Origin: Metopolophium dirhodum
Lineage: Eukaryota; Arthropoda; Insecta; Hemiptera; Aphididae
DNA: 64,000 nt
Assembly: GCF_019925205.1 (NCBI RefSeq)
Contig: NC_083567.1
Coordinates: 17,484,001 to 17,548,000 of the forward strand
Reading direction: 5' to 3'
The notes below the pieces were generated by a model, which ran no database searches, was not told the origin of the DNA, and saw only the letters and a program-made list of their open reading frames with translations. Below, piece after piece: positions 37,969-49,500 of this stretch (positions within the stretch are counted from its first letter, which is position 1; each line of letters opens with the position of its first letter). The position numbers and the translations under genes are program-made.

Positions 37969-38344
37969 CGCATTGGTGCCTTCCTATATAAATATATCAC
38001 GCGGGAAAATAGAGAAACAATATTCGGTCGGTCCATGAGACCTTGTCGAAAAGAAAACGGAGAGACAAAGGACCGATTCTACAAACCGGTTCGAAAATTC
38101 TACTCTATTAATCAAACCGTATACGTACACAAAATGTGTATCTATTAAACTATTGTTTGCGCGCTTGATGCATATTAATGTATTTTCGGAGATGGAACCG
38201 GTACGCGCACTCAAACTACGTCCGACTTTCATTTTCCGTATCATCTGTAATATATGTATGTATTATACACGTGGGTACATTATTATTATTATTATTATTT
38301 TTATTTTTTTTCTTATTGATCTTAAGCATCTATGGCCATTAGCA

Positions 38345-38525
38345 TTATGTAGAGGGAGTTACGGACTTACGGTTGGTTGAGGAACACGTGTATGTGGGGC
38401 GAGGATTCGTCACTAAAAACCCGGGTGGTTAGGTTCCCGTCCTAGCGACTAGCGATGTCGGCCGATACTTGACCTCAGAACGCGTTAGTGAGGCCAACAA
38501 CCGAGCCGCACCAGGCCTCACACGT
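38345..38525 (-). repeat. Possible tRNA-derived SINE
   Basis: Read on the minus strand, the segment has a tRNA-like arrangement. A box-A-like TTGGCCTCACTAACGCG appears first, and about 90 bases later a box-B-like GACGAATCCTCGCCCCAC, close to a T-arm GTTCGAATCC with its 3' stem. The sequence is much more GC-rich than the flanks. The box spacing is longer than in a plain tRNA, which fits a SINE better than a tRNA gene. There is no clear poly-A tail or target duplication. Confidence 0.4.
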
Positions 38526-40271
38526 ATACATTACAGTGTTGTATTAGGCATATTATACATTCAAAGAGTATATTATAATATTATAATACAATATCTATGT
38601 CTAAAAATCGAATTGTAAACATTAAAACATATATATAGGTAGCCTGGTAGCCTAAACATACCTTAGAAAGTATACGATATATTATTATACTATAGAACGA
38701 TATATTTGGGTTCGAATTTGATTGACCTCGTTGATTTTTTAATTTTTTTTTCTAAACGTGAACTTTCATTTTACTTTTTACGAATCAAATAGTATTGTAC
38801 ACTGCAGCTATAGGTATACACTTTCTCTCTCGCTCGTGTTTATTTTTACACTCGTAACAACGATGACCCAAGCTGTGATCTGCACTTTTGTAAACGCAGC
38901 CAGAACCCGTCGAGGACTATAGATAATCGACAGATTTAAACTGTAGACTTAAACTATTTTGGGGACATACTGCAGAGGCATTAATTCAGTATGATATTAA
39001 TATGAATTATGCTATCTAACGTGCAGCACTGCAGTGTATAAAAGAATCGAAACACTTGTAATCTCCGCGCCCGAGTTTGAATTCGACCACCACTAACGAA
39101 TTAAAGTATATAAAAAAACGTTTTCAGATGTAATACTTAATGATATTACGCGCACATACATTTCGATATATTTTATTTTTCGTTGTATTCAACGGCCAAT
39201 GATGAGATGCACACGTGAATCTCGCAATATCTGTTTACGACGTTTAAATATTATATTATTATCATTATTATTCATCGCATTAGGGCCGTCAGCTAGTGCA
39301 TCTATATATATATATATATATATATATTACGTTATACATATATCATAATATATAAGTAAGTACGTAAATTGCACATGTCAATGTTTCGCTCGTTTCCTCT
39401 AACACATACAATACAACATGCACAACAATACGCACGCGTGGCAATAAAAATAAACCACCGCGATGATGCAATATAGTCTTCTGCAGCAGTACATCGCGTA
39501 CATCTAATATAAAGCTGATGACGACGACGACTCATTATATATAGATGGCTCGCAAACAACATATTATTTTGTTGATCTAATCAAATGGCGTCGTATGCGA
39601 CCCGTAAACTGTGGCGTGCGGTATCTACAATAATACTGTGGTAACCGCAGCCTTTGAACGCGTAAAAATACCCGCAAAGCCCGTCGCTGGATCGTCCTAC
39701 TTTTGGAGCTGGGGAACCCGAAATCAGTGACGACTCCGACGCCGGAAAAAAATTCGATTAAAATCCTACGTGTAGATACGTCGCCGCCGAAGAGGTGATC
39801 CCTCTACTACAATGTTTATCCCCAAGTTAGAGGGTATATCCACACTGATGGGCCTCCCTCCTCACGCCATTTCATGTTATGTACCTTATATGAGCTATCA
39901 AATTTACTTAAGGCATTGTATATAAATATTACAGATTGTAAATACTCCATTTAATATAACAAAAAAAAAAAAAAATGTTTATTATTCATAATTTCGAAAA
40001 AAACCGCTTGCGCACTCACGTAAGCATATAGATAATAATATATTAATATGAGAAAACATTTAAAGAGAAACCAAAATCCGTCGAAGATGCTACGGCGAGT
40101 CGTACGATATAATGTGTGCGCACTAAATCACACACCGGAATATATAACAATATTATATTATATTACACTTACACCGATCGAAGGACGTAGAAAGTAGACT
40201 TCCAGCTCTGGGCATAGTTTGCGCCCCGAAACGGTCGTGTACATAAAAATACAATATTATATATGTATATA

Positions 40272-40274
<3 letters not shown>
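38526..40274. other. AT-rich non-coding stretch
   Basis: A GC-richer patch at 39590-39870 has no recognisable coding or repeat identity. A-runs and AT palindromes make up the rest. Confidence 0.55.
39303..39328. repeat. (TA)13 tract
   Basis: An uninterrupted TA tract of 26 bases. Confidence 0.95.

Positions 40275-40344
<70 letters not shown>
40275..40344. repeat. (TG)35 microsatellite
   Basis: An uninterrupted TG tract of 70 bases, the longest in the window. The length suggests high polymorphism, and the alternating purine-pyrimidine run can adopt Z-DNA. It gives the Thr-His and Cys-Val runs in overlapping frames. Confidence 0.98.
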
Positions 40345-40345
<1 letters not shown>

Positions 40346-43300
40346 TACACCCGGAGGTCTTATAATAATTGTGCGTGTACAGGGGGACACCTACAGCCGG
40401 ATGAAAAATGTGGACACTTGCAAGGTCAAGTTTTTATCGGAGATTAAAAAAAAAACTATCATCGTCGTACTAAATATCTTATTTCGATAGACATCGGCGG
40501 CGGCAGATAATGACCGACCATCGTCGGTCAATCGGTATAGGGTCCTGCAGTAGGAATCTATAAACGCATTAAATACGTTGCGAATTGCAATATTACGACA
40601 CGCCATTATTTAATAATATGCTTTCGAGTGCATTCGATTATTTCGATTATTGTTGTCCCTAACAACTATAATACGTGTACAGTACTGACCTCTGACCGTT
40701 CGTTGGCGGACTAAATAATAATGTAAAATATAACAACAATGGTGTTATATTATAAATTTGAACTCCTTCAAGGCTACTATATTATATCCGTGGCCGGGTG
40801 GCCTGAACATTTTCTGTGCATGTGCATGTTCTGTCCCGACGTTGTACGTGGATTATAGGGAAATTTAAACGAAATTCTTGCGTGACCGACGGCCTCCAAT
40901 TAATCGTCCAAACTCAATCGACTATACGCGCCACACTTACCTACTGAAGTTGAATTTATTTTAATAAAAATGCTCCACCGACGAAGAAAGGAAATTTGTC
41001 AGAAACCTTCAGTGGGTGGCTTGGAAGTATTTTCATTAAAAGTCGAATAAATTGCACAGCATTCTAATAATAGTTTTTACGAATGTATGTGGAACATACA
41101 TGCGTTTGTGTGGCTCTGTGTGTATCAGACAAATAATACGCGTCGTTCAATGAAGTTTACTTCAAACTGTAATTCCAACTTACTCCGTGACGAAATAGCG
41201 TTTTATTTTTAAGGCGCCCTTGAAAATATGAGCAACGACATAATAATATAATATAATGACTAATAAGAAATACAACATAATATTAATATTCACACTTGGC
41301 CACAGATATAATATATACATTATATATGTGTATAGAGGTACCTACATCAAAACGCTGTTGTAAAACGTTTTTGGCAAAACGGTCGTTCGGTGTATACGGT
41401 GTTTGTTTCACGTGTTTATCGCGTCTGCACGGACATGCCCGTGATTCGCATATATAATATATTATAGATCATATTATTATATATACATCCTAATAATAAT
41501 AATAATAATAATACATTAATACCGACTGTTTGTCGTTTGTGTGATGTGTCAGTCAGCCTGCTGTGGGTGTGTTTGAGAATAGACCGGAAACCTTCGCATC
41601 GTCGTTTTCGGTACGCGTCCGAAGTACCTATATGTTACACGCTAAATTTAGAGGACCCGAGCGTGTTAACTAATTAAAGCGAGTTGATAGAAGTATAGCG
41701 GACCTGTGGGATAGCGTTTAATATTTATAAAACATATTTTGAAAAGACCATAATATTAATATCATTTTGAATTTATAATCGATTATTTGACCAATTTCTA
41801 ATGCATGATAACGCTGAATTTTATTGAACCATAGGACATAAACAACCACGCTCTATGACTGAATAGTATTTAGTGTTTTAGAGATCTAAAGGCCTTTGGC
41901 ACTTATAATTTTACGTTAATATGTTGTTTATAATAATAAATTAATATCCCAATAACCAACGTCCCTAGGTACTCCCTAAAATGTATATAGGTATTAGGTA
42001 CCTATTATCAGAATTCAGAATAAGAAACGATAGAACACTGACTACTTACTTACTTATTAGTGAATTCCATTGAAACATTAATAAATTGGTTACTCCTACC
42101 ATAAACACAAGTCGCGTTCAAAGAAAAAAATTCATATAATAGGTAGTATACTTAAATGATATAGATACTTATAAAGTTATAATAATTTATTATTTACGAC
42201 CCCATTACACTTATTACTTTAATCTAATTTTAATATTATATTTTCAGCGAATATTTTAGCATTATATAATATTAAATGCTTTCGAAAACTTTGTTTTTCA
42301 ATTATTTTGCACAAACAAAACGTTGATAAAAAAACGCACCTATCGCACATTGTTCGATTTGGAAATTGTACAGTCGTATACGATAATGCGATAAATATGT
42401 GCACACGCGCGATATGTATGTCATAATAGTAAGTACTTACTATATACAATATATATATAAGTATTATTTTATTGTTATCGCATGTTCGAGGAATACATTA
42501 TATAATAATATAAGGCGAAAGAGAAGAAAATGTTGAATTTTTTTTGTACGAACTAAGACGTGTGAAATATTTCTGTCTCTTGTTTTAAATATTATATGCG
42601 GTTCACATGCAAATAATATCTTATCGTTTAGTGTTGACGAACAGTACGACAGTACCTATATATTACGATCTGGCCTTGTATACCCCCCCGAACCGACAAC
42701 CGACCACCTGCTGCTGTCCAGTGTCCGTCGTCCGTCATCACATTAGGTCTTACCAAGCAGCTATATCCGACGGTTATCGTGCGATGTTATGTTACCAAGG
42801 AGTGTCTGGAGTCTGGGAAAAAGGATTTTCGGAGAAATAATATCATATTATATTGAAATTACGCGTCCATCATCGTTTATTCGTGTCCCTGCACACTCGC
42901 TCGTGTACAATATTATATAATATTATATTACCACGCTTCGTCTTACTTTATTTTATTTTAATAGGTACTTATATTTCGTACAGTATAATATTATATAAAA
43001 CGTGTTTAATTTGGATAAATTTTATTTTTTTTTTTTAATCATGCAACGCAATAGCGTGATAAAACGCATACTCGATGTATAAAGGTACATAATATGTATG
43101 TATATTATGTATGTGTACTACTTGCAAGTCAGAACTCGCATAGTGTGCAGAGGATTTATAACATATTTTAATAATCGAAACAAATACTATAATAATTAAT
43201 AGTTATAACATGATGATTATACAAATCGAATCGACAAGATCAACCCAACTTTAAATTCGTTAATACGCGGATGGTTTTTATAAACTAAAATTTTAACAAT

Positions 43301-43713
43301 ATTATAGTCGTGTAAATACGAGTATATAGTGCAATAATTAATATTGTTTTTTTATAATATTAAAGGAGCTTTTTTCCCCCGCACGTGCTGTCTGCGTCTT
43401 AAGACACATACAGAAAAGTTTTAAAATTGAAGAATTTAAAACGATGCGCATAGTGGCTACTTGCTTCAAAATTGAAAATAAAAAAACCTACGTGGCGTGT
43501 ACGACGACTTTTAAGGTTAGGTTAGTTGAACAAATTCGACTATAATCGTGATCTCGATCTAGGCACGAATGGTTGATACGAACTGCGGCGGCCGGCGGTG
43601 GTGGTCGTTATTGTAGTAGCGTTATTGTAATTTTGAAGGTAGGTATATCAATTTATTACGCTATTTTCGCAAAAATACGATACCAAAAATCGTCGTCCGT
43701 TTTCACACTGCAG
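40345..43713. other. AT-rich non-coding stretch
   Basis: Contains (TAA)n at 41491-41512 and a balanced-composition patch at 42650-42840. The latter carries a 77-codon plus-strand frame (42607-42840) whose last 30 codons are non-repetitive, but there are no splice signals or motif to support it. A GGTTAGGTTAG string lies at about 43515. No gene is called. Confidence 0.5.
41491..41512. repeat. (TAA)n microsatellite
   Basis: An uninterrupted TAA tract of about 7 units. Confidence 0.95.
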
Positions 43714-43868
43714 CATAGGCGGTAATTCATTAAAATGGAACTAACATTATTAACATCAATGTGAGTTGGGGGGGGGGGGGGCTTCGATCCTATAAAACTA
43801 AAAAGCAGGGAGCTTGACAAACTTTTGGGGGGCCAAGCCCCCGAAGCCCCCCTTGATTTCCGCCAATG
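43714..43868. mobile_element. hAT-type MITE with 8-base target duplication (one mismatch)
   Basis: The left end CATAGGCGGTAATTCA pairs with the reverse complement of the right end CATTGGCGGAAATCAA. The flanks CACTGCAG (43706-43713) and CAATGCAG (43869-43876) differ at one position. The interior has a run of 14 G (43768-43781) and a GGGGGGCC/GGCCC...CCCCCC region. The length of 155 bases and the absence of coding sequence fit a decayed MITE of the same general kind as the 23112 element. Confidence 0.85.
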
Positions 43869-43876
43869 CAATGCAG

Positions 43877-45159
43877 CGTTTCGTTGTTTACCGCTTGAAA
43901 AGTTCATCGCTGTATTATTATTATGTCGTTCGTTTCGCTGAAAAAAAAAACATTATCATTTGATTTTTCTCAATTATTATTCTCTTGCAATTAAATATAA
44001 TATATTAAAATAATTATACGTGACGCGCGCGCCGACGAGGCCAGGTCGTTGGATATAGTCATAAAAATGCAAATGGCGTTATATACCGGCGCGTAGACCT
44101 TGATCTTGGCCGCGAATATGTGCCTATTTAGTTTCCGACGAAAACGCAACGGGAAAAAAAAAAACCGACCGCGCGACTGCGGCGGCGTTGGCCTCGACCT
44201 TGCGAATGTATTTATACACACTCGCACGAGTCACACACGCGCACGGTTTTTAGCGTACTTTTTGAATACTATTCATGAACGCGATAGCGCCAATAAGCAA
44301 TAATAATAAAATACGACCATGATATAACATGAATTATTATGAGCTTCCAGTGCGACTTTTTTTCGGCGAAGCTCAAGGCTCAGTACTGCCTTTGCGGGAA
44401 AATCAAATCAAATTAATTAATTATTAGTTAAACGTATAACTTTACGGTAGACACTATCGATATAGTTCAGACGAATTCAGACCAAGAGTCGACCGGACCA
44501 CAGAATATTTTTCAAGGGTAGGGTCAATGACCAAGACATTTTATTCCGCCGACTTTATTTATCAGTTCTAATAACAAAGTACAAAAAAAAAAACAATTAA
44601 AAATAATTACATATTATATAATAAGGATGGAATTACGTGTCCAAGAAAATAAATGTTTTTTACGATCTATTGTGTTTTTATTAATTTAACTAATTAATCG
44701 TCAGGTAATAAAAAAAAAAAACTACTAATTTTCTCTTTAAATAATGCCTAATCTCCAACAATAATTTAAAAATTTTTAAAAACGCTGAACCGTAAGTTCG
44801 TAACATACCTGGTACCTGCACATAAGCGACAAGCCAAATGGCCATTGGGGAAAAATATAACAAATAGTAAAGTTTACTTGACAAATAATGCTCATTATAG
44901 AATAAGGAAATTTGAAAAAGGAAATTTGTTCCCCATGTAAGGTTTACGTACGATTATTTGTGCACTGTACAATAATTTAGCGACTGATAATTGAAAATTT
45001 TAGCCAGTACCTATTGGCAGTATTGCACCGAAAATATGACCTAAATCGATTGTCAAGAATATTTATTATATGGATACTTGCCTACATAAATATTCTTCTT
45101 CTGTTCGTCAAGGTCTTTAATATACTTTAATTACTTACGCTTCTATACCAGACATTTCC
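43877..45159. other. AT-rich non-coding stretch
   Basis: A CpG-rich patch at 44020-44240 includes two GGCCGCG/GACCTTG-type words, but no gene is supported. A-runs occur at 44580 and 44709. Confidence 0.55.
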
Positions 45160-45290
45160 ATCTGTCACGATTCCTCGTAGTTTTTATGTGCTATCGTCAC
45201 CTCATCGTCAACTTCGTTTGTTTCCTTTACCACTCTATCCTGCAATAATTATACATTGACGTGGTCTTCCTCTGGTTGCTTTTTGGTTGA
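45160..45290 (-). pseudogene. LINE (non-LTR retrotransposon) ORF2 C-terminal relic
   Basis: On the minus strand AGAGGAAGACCACGTCAATG encodes RGRPRQC. After a short insertion, GATAGAGTGGTAAAGGAA encodes DRVVKE. Together they match the conserved RGRPRQRWIDRVKED-like signature found near the C-terminus of many insect LINE reverse-transcriptase polyproteins. A LRGIVTD-like piece follows, similar to the usual WR(N/D)(L/I)V motif. Frameshifts and stops are present, so this is a short dead fragment. The rest of the element is not visible nearby. Confidence 0.6.
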
Positions 45291-45797
45291 GTTTATAACC
45301 AGTACATTTCAATTAATATGTAAAAATGTATTATTAGCGATTTATAAACATATAGGTAGCTGGTAGGTACTTGGTACTCGATCAAAAACCAATGAAAACA
45401 ATATATATTATGTAATATGATATCTTGGTTATTGAAGTAATATTTAATCTATTCCGTGATAATATACGCATGCGCCTCTATATAATATATTAGTATTTAG
45501 TTCCCATATCAATTCAACTATTCAATCGAAACAGATAAAACTTAAATATTATATGCTATAAATTATTAATCATTAAATCTATAAATCGATTTTTATTATT
45601 TATTTTCACTTTAAATTGTATTATAATATTGTCCTTATAGGTTGGGAGCTTGGAGCTATACTATGCGTACACCGTTTTTCTCTCTGCATAAATTATATAA
45701 AATTATAGTATGTACATTATACAAGGTGTTTTTCATCACCCGTATAGGCCATCCCAAAATTCATTTTGAAAACATTTAAAATTAAGAATTAGAGGTT
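45291..45797. other. AT-rich non-coding stretch
   Basis: Nothing identifiable except ACAAGGTGTTTTTCATCACC at about 45720, which may be one terminus of the repeat that follows. Confidence 0.5.
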
Positions 45798-45850
45798 TTT
45801 ATTACTTTGACGGCGTTCGTTTGCCGAAACGCGGACACATGTGAATATTA
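45798..45850 (+). repeat. Interspersed repeat, family E copy 2
   Basis: Aligns with the reverse complement of 33699-33751 over 53 bases at about 79 percent identity, with the shared core GGCGTTCGTTTGCC. The element may extend left to about 45720, where a GGTGTTTTTCATCACCCG string looks like a terminal repeat. Confidence 0.75.
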
Positions 45851-47167
45851 GTAACTATTTACTTCAATGGATGTCATGTATTATTATACATGGTTTTCTT
45901 TGGATTTTGATGGAGTATAATATAAATATCAATTGTTTTTTAAATGTTGAATCATCATTATACTGAGCAATTATATAATTATTAATTGCCATGTTCTTTT
46001 CAAGTTATCGCTGGATCAATGAAATTACACAAATTACACGAAATTACTACAGCCAGAAATTTTTTGGGAGAGGGGGTGTGTCGATCAATTTCTAATAATA
46101 AACGCTCGATAAGTCATCAATGATGATGACTCACCATACTGTTATAAGTAACATTTCACCCGAAGACCTGACAGTTACTGTTGAGTACCTAACCTATCAG
46201 TGACTAATGAGTATTGATGACTATATTATTATAGACTATATATTATATTTACTTATATTTTTATTGTTTAATTTATAATGGATAAAATAAAAATTATTGA
46301 AACATTTCTATTGGTAGTGAATTAATATTTATTGATTTAAATAACATGCACACGAGACAAACAAAAATGAGCCGTCGCGAGACGCCTGAGAGATGTGAAA
46401 CATCAAAATTATTTTGTTCAGAATTGAAAGAATGGTTTATTAAAGGAAATATACATGGCATAGTCAAGAATAAGATATTCAGTTTTTTTAGGAAAAAATA
46501 TTCTTTATTTTAAAGGGCATTAGATGTTTTGTGCGAAACGACGTCACCACGCCAACATCACCGTCCGCATTAGATGTTTCACATCAAAAATAATTAGTAA
46601 ATACTCCGAGGTAGGTTTGTGTAAAAATCTTCATTTGAAGGAAACGTGACAACAAATGTCGAAAAAAGTATTATGGAAATTATTGACAATTGACAAAATA
46701 ATATATATGCATGGAACTCTCGGTTAAATATTTCTAATAAATTAATGATCGTTTAACTATCAAACACTTAATCATAATGGTGTCTGGACGCGTACATATT
46801 ATTATGTCTAATTTAGATACAGTAGAAATCGTGTATCGTATAATTATTGTACTAGGATGTGCGAGGTATAAAATTTCCGATATATAATTATTAATTGCTA
46901 CCATACCGCGGTCTTCACGGCAGCGACCTTATGGAAAATCAAAGTTCAGTGTGGTTATTGACACAAGTCCGAATAAAGTGCATTATGTTCATTGTACTGT
47001 GTGGTATATAAACTAAAAATAATATTTTTATTTGCTGACACGATCGATATTGCGCAGTTGTGTTTTATATTATAGGTAGGTTAACATATTTTTAAATGAA
47101 TTACCTCATCTTTTCTGGACGAATAAACCTAAACTGTCTTGTACCTAACTTGTTGTTAAGTATAGCA
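45851..47167. other. AT-rich non-coding stretch with a local repeat cluster
   Basis: GATGTGAAACATC (46392-46404) and its reverse complement GATGTTTCACATC (46573-46585) flank a direct repeat of GCATTAGATGTTT (46517-46529 and 46567-46579). GAGAGGGGGTGTG at about 46067 resembles the G-rich end of a MITE without its partner. No gene. Confidence 0.55.
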
Positions 47168-47460
47168 ATCTGATCCGGCCCGGCGTTGCCCGTGACAGTT
47201 TAAATTATCGTGGATTAGATATCTCTTCTTTCTTAAACTTCACAGATTTTTAACAAAATTATTTGGATTGTTATGATCGTTTGTAAAATACAGTTGTAAA
47301 ATGATATCCAATCATTTTTATTTACCAGGTAATACGGACCTGTGAAAACCACGTCAAAATCAGTTCATTCGTTTCGAAGCCTTTCCTAAACAAATAAACA
47401 AACCTCAGACATGCAGACAGACAGATAGACAGACAAATGTATCTGTGCGTGTTTCATGCC
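47168..47460 (+). repeat. Probable LINE or SINE 3' tail
   Basis: Starts near GATCCGGCCCGGCGTTGCCC and ends with AAAACCACGTCAAAATCAG, CATTCGTTTCGAAGCC and a CAGACAGACAGATAGACAGAC run. This combination of a GCGTTGCCCG block, a CAAAATCGG-like block and a terminal GACA/CAAA simple run is typical of RTE-like LINE 3' ends and the SINEs that borrow them in insects. No coding part is visible. The family name is an inference. Confidence 0.5.
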
Positions 47461-47753
47461 ATACTATAAATTACATCTTTTTTGTTTGAAAATCATAGCG
47501 TTACTGCCGTTACATACAACTTACACACCAATATAGTTATCAGTGTTATCACTTTATAGATGCTCGAAAACGTCGTCACCGGTTTAAATATTTATAACAC
47601 TCGCGTGAAAAACACCATGAAATATTCATGTATGGGGTGATTATGTATGGTATGACTATAACTATTTTTGTAAAAATTTATAAAAAAAAAATCGATTTAT
47701 ATCTATCGATTTTATAATTTATAATAATATGTAAGTATGTCACACACTCCCAC
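47461..47753. other. AT-rich non-coding spacer
   Basis: No recognisable feature. Confidence 0.6.
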
Positions 47754-47983
47754 GTCAAGCGAATCGTTGTGGAAATTACAAAACTTAACGAAACATTGAT
47801 CACGTATACGTTACCCCGGCACTCCACTCGAAAAAATTCAAATTTCGAAAACTATTTTCCGCAAATATTTCTGAGGAATCCACGCCACAAATTGAGCATC
47901 AAAATATTATATTGGTGCGAAAAAGTTCAAATCTAAATCAAAGTCTTGTATTTCTCACAACGATTCGCTACATTTCGCTTGAC
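47754..47983. mobile_element. Foldback/MITE element with ~30-base inverted ends
   Basis: The left end GTCAAGCGAATCGTTGTGGA pairs with the reverse complement of the right end, which reads GTCAAGCGAAATGTAGCGAATCG and so on. The right end carries a 10-base extra CGAAATGTAG-like segment, after which AATCGTTGTG and AAAT.ACAA continue to match. The 230-base length and lack of coding sequence suit a non-autonomous element. No target duplication is clear. Confidence 0.75.
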
Positions 47984-48315
47984 TTTAATGATATTATACG
48001 TATTGTTATATTATAACATTATTATAAACTAAAATAGGTATACACCGTTGTCATTTAAAGCGACGATTAAAACGTGCATATTTGTGACGAATGACGTGCC
48101 TATATGAACATATCGATTGAAATTTAAAAAAAAAACTTACGAAAAAGATTTAGATATAATAGGTATAATATACGAGTACATAAATATTATAACATAGTGT
48201 TTTTCTCGAGCACTTCCTGTGTCTATGTGTGTGCAGATTGCGTGCGTACAATACATGCATAGATAAATATATATGTATACCTCCTAATTACTCGGTAGAA
48301 TATACATAATGTGCA

Positions 48316-48316
<1 letters not shown>
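47984..48316. other. AT-rich non-coding spacer
   Basis: No recognisable feature. Confidence 0.6.

Positions 48317-48363
<47 letters not shown>
48317..48363. repeat. (TG)n microsatellite
   Basis: An uninterrupted TG tract of about 23 units. It accounts for the Thr-His run in the overlapping minus-strand frame. Confidence 0.98.
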
Positions 48364-48366
<3 letters not shown>

Positions 48367-49436
48367 GCTGTTATTATATACACATATTATTATACGTATT
48401 ATATTATGATAACGCGTCCACCGCTGCACTCGAGCCAAGGTCACCTTATCAACGTGCGACTCGAAAAACCTTACTCGAGTCATTGACACGACCGAAGCCG
48501 CCACTACCGTACGCCTCAATGCCTCCCACCATACAAAGCATAGTAATGCTGATAATAATGGTTAATAATTATTATAAATTTTAATAATATATATGCAATG
48601 TGAAGGCAATGATGTGTAATATTATAATATTATGTGTGATAGAACTGTATTATTATTGAATTTCGTACGATTTGCTACTATAGGTATTTTTGTATTAGGT
48701 ATACTTGATTTAATTTTTTTTTTGCGTCGGTACGACTAATATACATGTATTTCATGCCTATAAATTATAATAGTAATTTATATTAGGTTAGGTTAGGTTA
48801 CACAATATGCATTCAAAATGTAAAACACATAACAACATTACGATTTACGATTGTATAGTACCTAAGTACCTGTATAGATAATAATATTGATGATACGTAG
48901 ATACGCACACGCAATTGTTTCAAGGTCGTGTACATGTATGTTCCGATTTTCGGTAGGGCTTTCGAGGGAAATTTCGTGGAATTGTTCGTGTTTACCAAAC
49001 GATATAGGTGCAGGTATAATATATTATTAAAAAGACATTACAAATTGTTTTGTCATTTCCGTTTTGACCTACACCCTCAATGGCCCAATTTTCTATGCAT
49101 ATTAATCGTTTCTCGAACTCGTTTGTATAGCTTCCTACAAACTACAAAATACCATGTAGAACTTAATTACCGATTCTTCGCAACTTATAATATATCGTTC
49201 CGTGCTCGGTACTTAGTACATTTGCTTTTTTAATGAAATGTTTGCGTAAGTCTATTATTACATAAGTATACTTGGTACGTGATATAATAAATTTGTACTA
49301 AATACAATATATTATTATGTAATCCGTGTTGTACTAGGTACGTCAAACACGTGTAACTAAAGGGACAAATGTAATTTCTAATAAGTAATATAATATCAAA
49401 ATATACGTATATATTATACATAGCTAGGTGCATAAG
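48364..49436. other. Mixed non-coding stretch
   Basis: A balanced-composition patch at 48410-48540 is open on both strands without motif. The plus-strand frame at 48928-49233 (101 codons) begins with a coding-like stretch (48940-49005, encoding GRAFEGNFVELFVFTKRY) followed by a GCAG/GTATAA donor-like string at 49010-49019, then turns AT-rich. It is not called as a gene. Confidence 0.4.
48783..48800. repeat. Short interstitial (TTAGG) telomere-type repeat
   Basis: Three full TTAGG units plus TTA. TTAGG is the ancestral insect telomere repeat. The run is too short to indicate a telomere; similar two-unit strings occur near 43515 and 51513. Confidence 0.8.
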
Positions 49437-49500
49437 AAGAAGAACCTTTATTAAACACCAAACGGGAAAGGTTGGGAAAAGGTGCCTAGGTACAACAAAG
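49437..49500 (-). repeat. Possible 3' end of a retroelement
   Basis: On the minus strand the text CCCGTTTGGTGTTTAATAAA is followed by GGTTCTTCTTCTTAT, that is, a polyadenylation signal with a short simple TTC tail, as in the 3' ends of some R1/Jockey-type LINEs. No coding sequence accompanies it. Confidence 0.3.

Noticed and set aside
39060..39100. tRNA-like T-arm (GAGTTTGAATTCGACC)
   Set aside because: There is no acceptor-stem pairing or box A at the right distance, so no tRNA gene is supported.
40153..40490. Frames with His-Thr or Cys-Val runs
   Set aside because: These are translations of the (TG)35 tract; the same applies at 4465-4804 and 48223-48584.
48783..48800. Telomere or chromosome end
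   Set aside because: Only three and a half TTAGG units, embedded in unrelated sequence on both sides.
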